The notes under the pieces: generated by a model | The model's database searches: none | What the model saw: only the letters and a program-made list of their open reading frames with translations | Told to the model about the DNA's origin: nothing | From: Isoetes taiwanensis | Lineage: Eukaryota; Streptophyta; Lycopodiopsida; Isoetales; Isoetaceae | Length of the DNA stretch: 64,000 nt | Reading direction: 5' to 3' | Assembly (NCBI GenBank): GCA_021234155.1 | Contig: JAJEKV010000003.1 | Span: 10,168,413 to 10,232,412 of the forward strand | Shown: positions 9,831-22,440 of the stretch, one piece after another | Layout: each line of letters opens with the position of its first letter | Numbering within the stretch: the stretch's first letter is position 1 | Translations under genes and position numbers: made by a program

Positions 9831-10894
9831 CGACCATCAAGCATTTCATAATGTAAGCAAGTTAAAATTGCACACTTAGGTGCATTTACATGCAACTTCA
9901 ATGTTGCCTTGAGCCAAGCTTTGTTTGCTCCATCCCAAAGCAATAAGAAAGGCTACCATGTCCATTCTACTAACATATTTTAAATTCGATGGAGAATCCC
10001 TCGAGAATGTCAAACTGGCGGGGATTACTTGGTGGCCGGGATCTGATTGATAAAAAGTTTGGTGGTCTTATTGTCACATGCGGGGAAGAACTTGCATTTG
10101 GCTACATTAACTTCTGTTGAAATGCTTGTTAAGTATATCGGTTTTATCTATAGTACATGCTCTTTTTGTGATCTAATGCCTATGTGAGATGCTTATTGTC
10201 CCCAGGTGTCTTCTCTTCTATGCAACCAAATTACTAAAAGGCCTTCTTTATCTGGTTGTGACCTTGAGGATCCGACAAGCAAGCTTGACTCAAAGCATTG
10301 TGATAATGCAAAATAAAGAAATGAAATAAATTAAACTTCACAGTTTTGATCATCTATCTAGCGAGGAGGTTAAAAGCAATTACCAATCTATGTGCCCTTC
10401 CTTGGTTTCTAAATCTGCATTCAAATTGCACGCTAATAATTGAATCTCAACCACAATTGCAGGTATGGATGCTTACTATAGAATGAAACATTAATGAGTT
10501 TCCAACTTTGGCTAGGAGACTCCTATTTAATATCTGTAGAAGTTGGCATGTTTTTGAAGAGAAAAAGTTAAATATCTGAGTGTTATTATTTATGTAGTAT
10601 CGGCTAACATCCGTCCTGGGGCCTCGAGAATAAACTTCTTAATTTCCAAAATCCTATTAGTAAGAACTCAAAAATTTGTTTGTCTTCTTGGGGTGGTTGT
10701 GTTATCTTGTCTTGGTTGTGTTTGATGGTCTTACGTGAGTGTTTCTTACGTAATGCTCTTCCTTCCTTGCTATTTTTCCCCAATTTTATGCTCATTCCCT
10801 ACATGAAATAAATGGACTATCTATTATTAAAATTTTAAGCAATTTTTTAAAATAGCTTTGTATTTTGCCTTTTTTTCCCCTTTTCCCCAAATGC
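9831..10894. other. Non-coding flank of the gene-fragment unit (copy A)
   Basis: No supported gene. The stretch matches 55,440-56,499 of copy B with scattered indels, including TATAGTACATGCTCTTT and GGAGACTCCTATTTAATATC. It may be intronic or downstream sequence of the captured helicase gene. Confidence 0.5.
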
Positions 10895-11045
10895 CCTTGT
10901 AGAACTAGTGAGCTTCTAATGTGCTAAAGCCCATCCTCGATAATCGGGGCAAAATGGATGGCTCTTTAAGCCTTGTAGAACTAGTGAGCTTCTAATGTGC
11001 TAAAGCCCATCCTCGATAATCGGGCAAAATGGATGGCTCTTTAAG
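10895..11045. repeat. 75-76 bp perfect-type tandem duplication (copy A)
   Basis: Two adjacent units (10,895-10,970 and 10,971-11,045), each starting CCTTGTAGAACTAGTGAGC and ending GGCTCTTTAAG, differ by one G. The same pair occurs in copy B at 56,500-56,649, so the duplication predates the split of A and B. Confidence 0.85.
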
Positions 11046-11822
11046 ATTTTGGGTATTTTTGGCATGTTCCTTTGCCAAAAAATAGGAGGCTTTACCAAAT
11101 GGATTGATCTCAAAGATGTTTTTGGAAGTTGTTTTCCTCCTTTGTTTCCTTTTTCATGAGCGATTGGAATTGTTGGTTTTCTTCATTCTTGGTGAGTTCT
11201 TCATGGTTATTCTTTAGATGTTGTTAAAAATGTCGATCCAAGGGAATTTCAGGTAGTCTAAGTGTTCTTTGAGAGTCTACTTCCATATGATTCTAAGTCT
11301 TCCTTTGCTATATGATTACATTTGCATTTTACCTAAATTAATGATCATTTAAAAAAAAAAAAAAATAAAATAGAGGTATAGAAAATTAGGGGCATTTTTA
11401 TACAAATTTTACAAATATATGGGGTAGGAAATCCAAGATGGAGGAGCTAATGTGATGGATTAATTGAGGAACCTTCATTTTTTGTCGTATATATAAAGGG
11501 GGGGGTAGATTCGGGCCATCAACTCCTTTTTTGAACATTTGATTAATAAATAATGTTAAGCCTATGCAGAACCTACATAGCTTCTAGAAGAGGATTTCTT
11601 AAGGATCTTAGGCTTCCCCACCTACAATAGTAAAATGATCGTCTTGTCAAGGCAATTTTTAAGTGGTGAGAGAATTCTAGGAGATGAAAACTTGGGACAA
11701 CATCAACTACTTGATACACAATTCTTCTCTAGGAATGCATGATATGATCAATACAAAATCCTTAGGGGCTACTTTGACTTGTGTAGACCAGGATCTTAAT
11801 GTGTAAAAAGCGGTTTTATTAA
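11046..11822. other. AT-rich spacer with the empty LINE site
   Basis: No gene is seen. TTTGCCAAAAAATAGG (11,071-11,086) is the uninterrupted form of the site occupied by the LINE in copy B (56,684-58,882). An A-rich run lies near 11,350. The last 300 bp, from ATTAATAAATAATG (11,543), also begin the extra copy at 35,831. Confidence 0.55.
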
Positions 11823-12150
11823 CACTACAAGAGAATGATGGCTAAACATCGAGAATAATCGTCGAGAGAGCTTTCATAAAAGCGGACAAGCTGCTTTCGA
11901 GGCCCTTATTCTGGCGATATGTACCCGCGAGTTTTATCGGCGATTTAGCGTCGGAATAATCGTCGGAATAATTAGTCGGGATGTAGTCGGATGAATAGTC
12001 GGAAGCATAGTTAGTGTATTAGTCGAGATATTTAGTCCAGGGCGGCTTGAGTCGACTTATTAGTCGAATAAATCGTCATCTTCTTAGTCAAGCGATTCAA
12101 CAAGTTTTTAGTCAATGCAATACTTAGAATATTAGTCATTGTATTTGTTA
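11823..12150 (+). mobile_element. CACTA-like transposon end with subterminal repeats (copy A)
   Basis: CACTACAAGAGAATG matches the usual CACTA (En/Spm) terminus and faces right. It is followed within 330 bp by a dense array of AGTCAGA/CGTCAGA-type motifs, here mostly reading GTCGGA or GTCGAG, like the transposase-binding subterminal repeats of CACTA elements. I do not find the opposite terminus (CTTGTAGTG) in the window, so the element is truncated or extends past it. By my reading 11 of 14 CAG/CTG sites present in the copy at 36,114 are missing here. Confidence 0.6.
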
Positions 12151-13883
12151 GTCTATGAACTATTGCAATGTTTATATACCAAACAGGGGATTTGAACCAT
12201 GATATTCCGGTTTATAATAAGACTCTAACCTTTAATAAAACTTACAAATTAAGCAACAAAATTGGTTATAAATTTTAGCAACACAAGATTCTAGTATATA
12301 AGAAGACAACATGCTTGTAGATCTGCATTTTGCAATCATAATAACAACTTGAAAATCATAAGCGCAAATGCAAATGATGCCATTACATCTATAAACATTA
12401 AAATTTCTATCTTGAATTATCATTCAAGAGGTATCACATCCAACCTCTTTAAATTCCAAACACTAAAACACGAGAAATTACCATGAAGCTACCAAAACTA
12501 AGGAGCAAGTATCTTTCAATAATATTCAGCCATAAATAGAATGCTTAAATACTATGAAAAAATGCAAAATCGGAAGGAGATCTAATATGGAAAAATTTAA
12601 GTAAAATGGGTCAAATAGTTGCGACATTGCACAAAGCCGAAGGTTAAATACAAAACCTTGTGCATCGTTGGACCATTCAAAACAATAAATCTTTTATGTT
12701 GCATTGTTCTTTAAATCAAACTAAAACTTCATGCATAAAACCTATTTTGATGTGTCTTGAAATGTTTGAAGTTCCTCCTTGTCCGATTGAGTTTGTTTGT
12801 GAAATACAATCACGGAAGCATGTCTTGAGACCTATTTTTTCATGTTGTAGAAGCGGCACTTGCGGCACCTCTTATGGAGTAACAAAACCAAATAAATGTG
12901 GCAATATTTAACTATTTCCAAATCTATATTTGTAGCATGCATTTGTAAACCACACTCTGAACATTCCACACTTCTTTGAAACATGTGTTAGTCGTTAAAA
13001 AACCATAAAGGCATATCCATAGAAGCTCTAGAATGTGTTTTCAAAAGCAATAAGGCACTAAAGAAATAAATCTTGAGGAGCGACCAAGCCGGTAGGAATA
13101 TCAAAAATGCGTACCATTGGGATAGATTAAGCTATCTAAGATGGCGTCATTTCGAGAAAACCTTTTGAGGAAAAATTGCTAATTTTTTGAGAATTTTTAG
13201 CAAATGCTCAAAGCTAGTTTTAGGCTACATCCTTGTCCTCATTGGCAATTAGCTTCCTTAAGTAAGTACCTACATATAGTTGAAGGCTTCCCTTTAGCGC
13301 CCATGCAAAGTCTATGATCATTAGCGGTGTCGAGGCCGATCATTGGGGTTAGGTCTCCATCTTTTCTAACACTTTCGAGATAGTTATTAGGTAAGTTATA
13401 GTCCTCTAGTAAAAGCGGGTTAAGCAAAAGAGATACACACTTAGATAGCGTTAGCCAGACCTCCCAAACAAACAAATGCCCTTCTTAATATATTGATATG
13501 GATCAAGGACTTGAACATGATCTTTTGATCTTTCACTAGCTGGACCTACATGAGGCGGTGAATCCAAATTACTAGCGTCTTGCCAAAAATTGGCTATGCA
13601 TCATCATCATCTCTCGTGGCCGTAAGCCTTGAAGATGGTAGTTTTAGCTTTTGGTAACCAGTCTTTGTCGTTATAGCACTAGGCATGTCTTTTTAAGCAA
13701 AGTCGATAGGATTGCCACCACGATGTTCCGCGATGTATCACTCTTAAGGATCGGCCCGCGATCTGGCGGGATATTTCTGAAAAGGGTAAATAATGTGGGT
13801 TAACATTGTCATTTACGTATATTTTTTTTCAAGGATCGGACCCGTTCCTTATGCATTTTCAAGACATTGTCTTACGAACCGTG
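12151..13883. other. Interior of the CACTA-like unit, no gene recognised (copy A)
   Basis: AT-rich sequence shared with 59,840-61,560 of copy B; the first 500 bp are also shared with 36,430-36,935. Short open frames on both strands differ between copies and are not convincing. Confidence 0.45.
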
Positions 13884-16440
13884 TTACTTACTGTTTTGAA
13901 TTCTTAGTGCATCAGAATCTTTTTCGTGGGCTAGCGTAGAACCCATGCGGATCATAACTCGATAAAAAGTCGGAGTGGTGCATGGAAATAGCCAGGCCAA
14001 ACCACATGTGGTAGAAGACCGCCCGCAGGATCTCTGTCTCTTTATTAGGACCAGAAAAGGGCTTAGAAATTTCGAACAAAATTGGGCATAATCGTTGCTA
14101 TATGAGAGAGCCACGAAGAATAATGTGCAAGATGCAATCATATGCGGCGTGGAGGATCTGAAACAACTTCAATTTGTCAAGTTTGTGTTGCGGTGGCGGA
14201 ACTATGATCCTTCCATCGGAATTTATGAGCAAGGTAAACAAACCGGCAAGTGGCAAGGGGTGCCTACTAGTGCAAAGGGGTATGGTTGGAACCTACAATC
14301 TTATGATTCATTGAGCTTATGCGGGATAAAGTGCAATAGATGTATACTGGTTGGATTGGCATGTCGAGAAAAGGTCCTTTCGGTGAGAAGAAACCTCCTT
14401 GTATTGCTTTGAAGGCTACAAAGACAACAAAGCGCCCTCACGGATGGACATGAATTGGTTGCGGCGATGCCAAGAAGAAATTCGTTGTCCCATGTGTTGG
14501 TGTAAGCGAACTATCGACTCCCAAAAGAACCTTTGGTATCTTGGGGGCTTATACTATCTGCAAATCCTAAGCGGTTACGCCAGTCAATCCCTCGGCCAAA
14601 TGCTTAAGCCTCCTTAGTTAGGGATTCAGATGAACAAGAAGCACCATAGCCAAAAATATAAGCACTTTCAAAATTAAACTTTAAAATTTAAATCACAGAA
14701 ACATCGCACCTTCTTCTTAGTCTACTCCTACCTCGTCCACCATCCCAACAACCTCTGAGCTCTATGTTGACATGGCCAAGCCTTCCGCATTATCTTTGGA
14801 TGAGTTGAAGTTCAATCTCTTGATGAAAAAAAAAGCTTGCCGAATGGACCCGCCTCAAACTTGAAGAAGAGTTTAAAAAGTGTTATCCTATGGGAGCAAA
14901 TTGATTCTAGAAGATTAGTATTTTTTTTGTGAGGCGCTCTCCTTAAATCTAACTCATAGAATTAGGTCAAGCGATCATGTACAAATGCTATCACAAGGTA
15001 AATTTTATCATTTGCATTTCTCATTATTATATTACCTATTCATCGATTGGGATACCAATGCGGGAAGTTAATCACTTGGTCTCATGGCGAGGAACTCTTG
15101 AACAAGTTTTATATTATTTTTGGTAATCCACGATTGCACAAATTTTGTGTACTATGATGGGTAATGTCGAACAACGGATGGAATTTGCCAAAGCATATGC
15201 AAAGAGAAAAAGTCGGTGTTAAATGGGAACACGTCCAACAAAGGGTATATTGATTATCCATACTGGTATAGCGACATAATCGTGGACCACGATTATCTGA
15301 GAGAGCCACTAATTGAAATGCTCAACAACTAAGGAACTATCACAAGACATTTGGTTGCCCTCCATAAGGGCCAATAGGCCTTCTTGATGATATTTTTTAC
15401 ACGGAAGGTTAGTTTTTATTTTATGCTATAGAAGATGCAAAGCCCTCGCGATCCTAATCCTTCTTATTAATGCGAGGATTTTGTTGAAGTAGCTACAACA
15501 ACCTTGAAGGTTAAAGAACTTAAGGATGAAAAGCAATTCCTTTTTTATGCAAGAAGAATCATGGTCCAAGCTTGTAAATGTTATTAACAAATTGGGCAGC
15601 GAAACAACCTGGCTGATGATCATGGGGAATTGCGGATAAATCCTCAATTGGAGTTTTTAACAAAACATTCCTAAGATACCTTCCGAGGAATGAACAATGC
15701 TGAGGTGAGCCAAGCTGATGGGCCGAAATCCTTGAGGGCAAAGTATTCCTAAAAGTGTAGCCTAGATATCTTAGAAATTTGTTTTGATTCTTGGAAATGA
15801 AGGCTTTGGATATCAAAACAACATCACTGATGCATCATTGAAGTGTTGTCCTATGTTAATTGTGTATTAGAAAAGCAATACTGAGAAATTTTGAAGAGTT
15901 AGCTACATGTTCCCGGATCTCTACGAGCAATGGCTAGCTGGGTATTCCCGTCTGATTTCGACTATATTAAGGCCAACTATAATAATGAATTAGTGCAAGG
16001 AAATCTTCCCGTTACTTTCTTGGGCCGCTATTATCGCTATAATAAAGCCCGGAAGAGGCAAAGAAAATGAAGGAGAAGAGGAACAGATGCGACATGTTAC
16101 CAAGTCACGGTATCCTTGTATGCACTGCTTGGTGTTGGAGAATACCACAATGGTTTTTATTGACATGTTTCCGGCGCTATAGGAGTAAAAAAAGTACCTG
16201 AGTTTTTTAAGCGAGGATTGCGGGGCATAATGGAAGCAAAAAGTTTATCATATCATCATGTTCCTCAGTTGCCCATTTGCCAAAGCGGCTTGTATAGTCA
16301 AAGTCAGATTCAAGGTAGTTCTCATGTTTCCCTTGGGGCTTCTGAAGAACAAGGGAAGAAGAGCAAAAAGAATATCAAAGAAGTTCCAATACTATGTTAG
16401 CCATGTTGATATAAGCGAAGTGAGGCTCGTGTATTGCCTG
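13884..16440 (+). pseudogene. Unrecognised multi-exon-like coding remnant (copy A)
   Basis: Plus-strand frames are conserved between copies A and B. One piece (about 14,095-14,600) contains KNNVQDAIICGVED and GVPTSAKGYGWNLQSYDS; another (about 15,430-15,650) contains ATTTLKVKELKDE and WSKLVNVINK; a third (about 15,960-16,440) contains a PEEAKKMKE-like stretch and AIIKPGRGKE-like frames. They are separated by non-coding stretches with GGTAAATTTT-like donors, suggesting exons. Frames are broken in both copies, partly at different sites. I cannot name a family. Position suggests it belongs to the CACTA-like unit or to a gene captured by it. Confidence 0.35.
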
Positions 16441-16598
16441 TGAAGCCTAAATCGAACTACGTCATTTCGGATGATCAATGCATCGAAAAGCATGGCCCTT
16501 CTAAAATATCCAGCTAACTGGTAACAAAGTGGACATAAAAACAAAAGAAAAAATATTTTGAGTACTTTATATGTAAATCCAAGTTCTCTTGGGCAGCT

Positions 16599-16811
16599 AT
16601 GGAAAGCGACTTCATCCTAAAGAGCGAACAAAAAATATCATATGTTTATTACATAGTGAAGGAGCTGAAAATTTTTCCTTTGGGCGGTTGTGTTCTAGAT
16701 TTTCTCTCGGTAGGAACAACGTCAAGGGGCTTTGATGAAAAAAAACACAATGTTTCCTTGAGTATGGCGATAAGGTTTGCTGGTTCACGAGATCCTTCTT
16801 TGAATATCTAG
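16599..16811 (+). pseudogene. Fragment with a methyltransferase-like glycine-rich motif
   Basis: A 70-codon frame contains YYIVKELKIFPLGGCVLDF followed by an SVGTTSRG-type turn. The hydrophobic strand plus GGTT-like loop resembles motif I (SAM binding) of class I methyltransferases, and an upstream FIDMFHGAMGS stretch, clear in copy B near 63,810, could be a counterpart to the catalytic motif of amino-methyltransferases. Both are weak single-motif resemblances. It directly follows the unrecognised coding remnant and is probably part of the same gene. Confidence 0.25.
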
Positions 16812-19059
16812 AAAATGGCAAGGCACATAAAGAAGAAGAAGAAAAACTATTATGCATAATAAGCTTTGCTTGGTTCCGACATATGGACATCAATATAACA
16901 ACTGCTTTCTGGATCAAAAATGTTTCATAGAGACTCTGAGAAAACCCGGGCAATGCTAGAAGGCGAGAAAAAGGCATCAACTGAACTTAATCCACGGTTT
17001 GAAAAATTTGGATGCCTTTGAACAAAACCTTAACACCTTCGCCAATGATAGCGGGTGCCTAGAAAAGCGGCTTTATAATTTTCGATTATATGAGAATGTC
17101 TGAGGTGCCTCACGAAAGTGAGACTAGATGGCGACCATTCACCAAAGAGCAGAAGTTGGTTTTGCTTTAACAAATACTCTATGGCATTGGAGGATGAATT
17201 GTTGGATAGTGCCAAAAGCATTGGTGCGAGAGACATCGAGGCGTGTGGAAGAGGTAGGCTGCCGCAATGAATGTTGACATCGCGAAAACAACGGAGTTTA
17301 CGAGAAATGGACATATCCGCAGGCCGGTTGCCATTGGAAAGGTGCTTAGCGGAGCTTGGCCTAGATGTAGACTTCTGTGAAAAAACTTCGATAAAAGCGC
17401 CTTATTGATTGTGCGGGGGCTTTGATGGCCGTCAATACATATGTAGACTTTTGTGATAATGTATAGACACGCTAATTATCTTCATGGAGGGCCTCTACTT
17501 TGCTACCCTTTGTATTCTCCTTTTTGAATTGCATGAATAAACTTGTTTTGGAAGATCATAGCAGCGATTATATAGGCGGGGATATGCCTATTTCAGAGAA
17601 CATTATTATCTAGTTGCACCACGGTTCTTTGTTTATATTTTACCTTGCCTTGTTGTCCCAAAGATGCGCCATGGCGGAGTCAAGCGTGAAAACAAAATTT
17701 CTCTAATTTATGAATTCTTGATGTTTCTTGTTGGATGATGATTTTTTAACTCAACTAGAGCATCCTACCTTACCGCGAGACAAAAGCATGCATATCGGGA
17801 GAAACAACATCTACATTCCCAAGCACTTTGTGACGTTCGACATCTCCGCTTTGTGTCTTTCACGGATTTTTAAGTTTTGGTACCAAAGAGTTGCAAATCA
17901 CCATCTTCCTTCTCCACCTTGTTTACTCACAAATGTTTTTGGCCTAAAACGTATTCTTTGGGACATCCATGGAAGGCTTTGGCATTAGGGATATGTCTAT
18001 AAAGGCTTTTCCGTTAAGCATATAAGGTCATGTATTAACATTTCAAATTTGAGGTTCGAGGGCCTCAGGTATATCGGGTTATACTTTATTTATTTTTATT
18101 TGAGTTCAAACTTTTGTCTTTGCAAAAGTGGGTTGAAAACCTTTATTGACACAAAAGCTTGACAATTTTTGTGAATGGGACTAAAAATTCACTAGATCTG
18201 TAATCTTTGATATGAAAAATAAAAATCAATTCAGGGAATTGCATTTGAAGTGTCACGGAGCTTTGCAAAATCAAGTAAAATGCTTTGTTCCTTATTTAGA
18301 TGGTAGGGTTCAATTTTTTGTTACAAGTATCTTTAAAGAAAATACATGGAGCGAGTTGAGTATCTAGTTATACGCAAAATAACATTAATTGTCTACATTA
18401 TGAATACACTAAATAGCTATTCAAATCTTCTACATCCCTCTTTCTTACGATAAAATGTCAATTCCTTTTTTATATAAGGCATTTTTTCTAGCTTTAAATT
18501 CGGAAAAACTTGTTCTATTCTTCCATGCAATGGCGTAACTGAAAAACACATGCTAAGAGTACTTTTTTTATCCTTGATTTTGCTTCTTCAATGGTGGATT
18601 AGGGACCCCGATGCTCCAATCGTTATGATCATCTTTGCTCTTAGAGATAAGCAACATTTTGGGCTATTGAACATGGTGCATTTACACATCCATCAACATT
18701 ATCGGAGATGTTACATAAGAAAACACCTTCCACCTCGACAATTCAACAAATATTGGACATATATAATGAAATAAAACCAAGTAGGGCATGTTTTTATATG
18801 TCTAAATGCATCCCAATTGGCTTACCAAATCCAAAAGCAAAGCTATGGCCCTCTGACTAGAGGATGGCTTGTCCCTAACTTAGAAATTTGGTGAAATGTC
18901 CTAGAACTAGAGATACATGAGGCCAACACATATGGCCCAAAACTAAACAAGTTGATTGAATCAAGCCTTTAGGACAACAAAATTGAATGTGACAAAAGCC
19001 CAACCATTGATAAAAAAAAATTGATACAAGTTTTTGTAGGATGAATGTCCTTTACCAAT
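16812..19059. other. No recognised gene
   Basis: Coding-like traces run to about 17,400 (MALEDELLDSAKSIGARDIE in one frame), continuing the preceding remnant. From 17,400 to 19,059 the sequence is AT-rich with short inconsistent frames and no structural repeat I can support. Confidence 0.4.
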
Positions 19060-20530
19060 GGTATTAGCAAGTGGTGCAATTAGACACATGGTACGGGAAG
19101 AGAATAGACTTTGACATAGACTTGCCCGCCATTAACATTAGAATGGGAGGCAGCGGTCATGAACATAGGCAAGTATGATCTGATAATAGATATGGAATAC
19201 CTTATCACGGCAAAGGCACTGATTGATTCTGCGAGAACCCAGAAGGTGACACTAACGACACACAATGGCGGAACAATAGAAATAACGAGGGTAAAGAAGT
19301 TACCCCAATCATGTAATGCATGTCTAGTAAGAAACTTCTTAAATGCACTAAGAGGGGCCGAATTGGCATATGTGAGGATAAAATAGCAAACAACTTTCCT
19401 AAGCGGTAGTTAAGCTAGTCAAAGAGTTCCATGATCTGTTCCGGGACGAGATCAAAGAACTTCCTCTTTATAGGGGTCGAGTGTGAGATAGCACTTTCGA
19501 ACCGTCCTAAACCCATGAGTAAAGTATAGTATAGAATGGCGACCCATGAACTAACAAAGCTGAAGAAGCAATTACAAGAACTCTTAGACTTAGGTTTCAT
19601 AAGATATAACTCTCCATTTGGGGCACCCATCTTGTTTGTAAAGAAGGGCGATGGGAGTTTGAGGGCATGCATAGAATATCGACAATTGAACAAGCACACC
19701 ATAGAAAACAAGTATGCCTTACCAAGATCGGATGATCTCATGGATCAGCCGCAAAGGGGCAAAGTTCTTCTCAAAATAGATTTGAGATCTAGCTACCACC
19801 GGACCCGGGATTAAGGAAGAAGATATTCACAAGATAGCCTTGGGGACAAGGTATGTCCATTATAATTCCGCGGTCATGCCATTTGGATAATATAATATCC
19901 CGTAACATTCATGAGACTCATGAGCGACATCTTTTGTAAGTTTCGGATGATTTTGTCATTGTATTCTTGATGACATTTTGGTCTATAGTAAAATATTGGA
20001 GGACCATGTCAAGCATTTGAGAAGGGTTCTCGAGAAGCTAAGAAGGCATCAACTTCATGCAAAGTTGTCCAAATATTGTCACTTTGCAACAACCAAAGGG
20101 TACCTCGGACATGTGATATCCATTGATGGGCGCAGCGAATCAGCGAAGATCGAGCGGTAATAGAATGGCAAGCACCAAAAACATCCATGAAGTGAAAGCT
20201 TCTTGGGATTGGCGGTTATTACATGAAGTTCGTGAAGAACCGTCAAGATAACTATACCCTTGACATATCTCACGAAGTCACGAAGATAAAGAATTGGGCG
20301 GATCATTGGCATAAGGCGGCTCAAGAAGGGTTTGAGAAGTTGAAATAAGCCCTAACCACATCCTAGTCTTAGCACTCCCGTTTCGAGAAAGACAAGTTGG
20401 TAGCCATAGATGCAAGTAAAATTGCAACCAATGCGATTCTAATGTAGGAAGAGAGTTTTTAGCATCACGACTCTCGCCAAGATTAATGATCTTTGAAACA
20501 CGCTCTGCGACTCATGATCGAGAAAGTTGC
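19060..20530 (+). pseudogene. Ty3/gypsy pol relic (end of protease to reverse transcriptase and RNase H start)
   Basis: The frame near 19,159 reads like the end of a retroviral-type protease (DLIIDMEYL, VTLTTHNGGTIEI). Reverse transcriptase follows at 19,536-19,814 with [27 protein letters not shown], an [14 protein letters not shown] block and [13 protein letters not shown]. Later pieces give HLRRVLEKLRRHQLHAKLSK and TKGYLGHVIS, typical of the RT thumb. The region around the FLDD catalytic motif (19,950) is frame-broken. The relic stops near 20,530 where M1-type sequence starts. Sequence style fits a chromovirus, independent of the gypsy element at 39-55 kb. Confidence 0.8.
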
Positions 20531-20531
20531 T

Positions 20532-20690
20532 AGCGGTAGGTGGGCACCCACTCTTTGGGCGTAAAAAAGTTAGGTGGGCTCACGAATATGCATGATGTCG
20601 TAAAAGTGTGCAGCTACATCGGTGCTCCCCGAACGAGGCGCTGTCTCCTGGACCCGAAGGCGGGGGTAGCCCTTAAGCTCGAAATATCGC
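20532..20690. repeat. M1 module, first part
   Basis: GGTAGGTGGGCACCCACTC through GGGCTCACGAATATGCATG matches 29,706-29,860. It then diverges into unrelated sequence. It abuts the gypsy relic. Confidence 0.55.
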
Positions 20691-21882
20691 CAAAGGCTAT
20701 TTTTTAAACATTTGCATTTTTTTTTTTTCTTGTTGAGTAGGATCAATTAGGAGTGGTGCCAATAAAATATAAGCCACCTTGTCTACAAAATTTCCCCCTC
20801 CATTCATAAGTTAGCCTCGTCACTAAATGATGGATTCTTGGATTAAGCTCCCATGTGAATTTTATTCTTAGTAATTATTCTAAAATTGCCCCTTAACTTC
20901 CAAAAATCATATAAAATTAATACAATTTTTTTTTTTTTCTTGGTGAGTTTTTTTTTGAATTGCCGTTTACCTCCGGGGAAAAAAAAAAAGGAAAGGAAAA
21001 AAACCATGCATGTTACATGGATCTCATGATCCGGCTCCAACATCGGTATGCAATCACGGGTATTTTTTACTTTTAATGCATTGTTTATCAATAATAAAAG
21101 ATGGCCCGAAATCAAATCGGTTTGTGCTTGCCCACCATAATATGCAATTATGCCTCGGCTAAGTTTGTGTACACGTTGTTTTAGCCCTTAGTGTGAAGCT
21201 ATTGAGATTTACAATCGGATAAGCACCACGGTATGTTGTAGAGTAGTTATAGTTGGTTTGCTTACTCATTTTATCAGAATACTTGCCCACTTGATTTGGT
21301 TATGAGGCATTTGATTTTCTTACATTTTAGAGCAACATACCTTATCTTGGCTATCGGTTTTCTATTTTTTGTTATCGTGATTATTTCTATATACGTTACA
21401 ACCAATCTAGGTAATACATGATGTATATGATTATGCATCTCTTGTATTTTAATCATCAACTTCTAAGTTCAATTGTTGCCTGAGACATCCTTATGACATG
21501 ATCAAACTCTTCAAATTGGTGACGAATGATGTTAAATATCGTGGTAGAAATCTAGGGTTTAGGCACCAATGTCTTTCGATTGTGGGATTAGACTATTACC
21601 TTGTTTTTCTAACGACCCATTATCTAGTCATTTAGAAAATACAATATCTAAGCATTTTATCGCTCAATTATGGGTGTCACAATAAAGGTAAAATTAGGGT
21701 CCAATAAAATTAATGCCTTAGGGTACTACTAGATGGGTGTAATTTACATTTTTATTCTTGACACTAATCATCTTAACTTTTTGCTTGAGGATTTGTTGCC
21801 CTTGCCCATCTTGGGGTCCATATACGAGTTTGGTAGGGCCCGCGAGAACATGCATCGACCACGACCTTGCGTAGTGTAGGAG
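20691..21882. other. AT-rich stretch without recognised features
   Basis: Contains homopolymer T and A runs near 20,715, 20,930 and 20,980 and no consistent reading frame. I see nothing else to support. Confidence 0.4.
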
Positions 21883-22440
21883 ATGGGTAACTGCTTTGCT
21901 ACATATGAGGTTGCCTCTTTTTTCGGTCGGGTGATGCACATACACCGCCGAATGCATCCTTTCGACCCGGCCCGGGTTGGAGCGACATGGCCCGGCCGCC
22001 CTCATCATCTCTTGATGCGCTTCGGGATGCTCTTTCCGGGCTACACATCTTACGGCATGGCAATCATTTGAAGGGAACCACCTTCTACGTTGAGGAGAAT
22101 TTGACCCCATCCACGGCTATGCGGGCGAAAGAAGAGTTATGTCGGTCTTGTGAGGCTGCATACAAGCGGAAATGGGTAGTGTATCGGAGGGGAGGCGGGG
22201 CTATCATTCGGGGATCGATGGCGGCTGATCCCCAGCGGTTTTAGCATAGCCACGGGCTCCTGTTCTTTGGGTTCGTTCGGTTTCCTTTATTTGTGTGTTG
22301 TAGCGGGGCTTAGACCCCATGTTACATTTTTTGGGCTTGACCCTCTGTTACATTAGGGTTTATGCCCCCTTTGTTTGTTACGGTCCCATAACCGGTTGGG
22401 TTCCGTGGACATTAAAATTTCTTCCTTCCTTTCTCTTGTG
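21883..22440 (+). mobile_element. Second, diverged ORF1p-like non-LTR remnant with 3' tail
   Basis: Frames give EVASFFGRVMHIHR, ARVGATWPGRPHHLLMRF, then in another frame LRHGNHLKGTTFYVEENLT and KWVVYRRGGGAIIRGS, ending at a stop near 22,244. The order matches the RRM and C-terminal domain of L1-type ORF1p and aligns with the E-family protein (EAANFFTDVMHI, SHLKDTHFW-type, KWAVYRGGK-type) though clearly diverged. The 3' stretch shares GGTCCCATAACC, GGGTTC and GTGGACATTAAAATTTC with E but ends in a TTCC-like tail rather than TATC. No ORF2 is present. Confidence 0.5.

Noticed and set aside
10604-10795. Minus-strand lysine-rich open frame as a gene
   Set aside because: Not open in copy B (56.2-56.4 kb), low complexity, no recognisable motif.
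10895-11045. CRISPR-like repeat array
   Set aside because: Only two units with no spacers; a plant genome.
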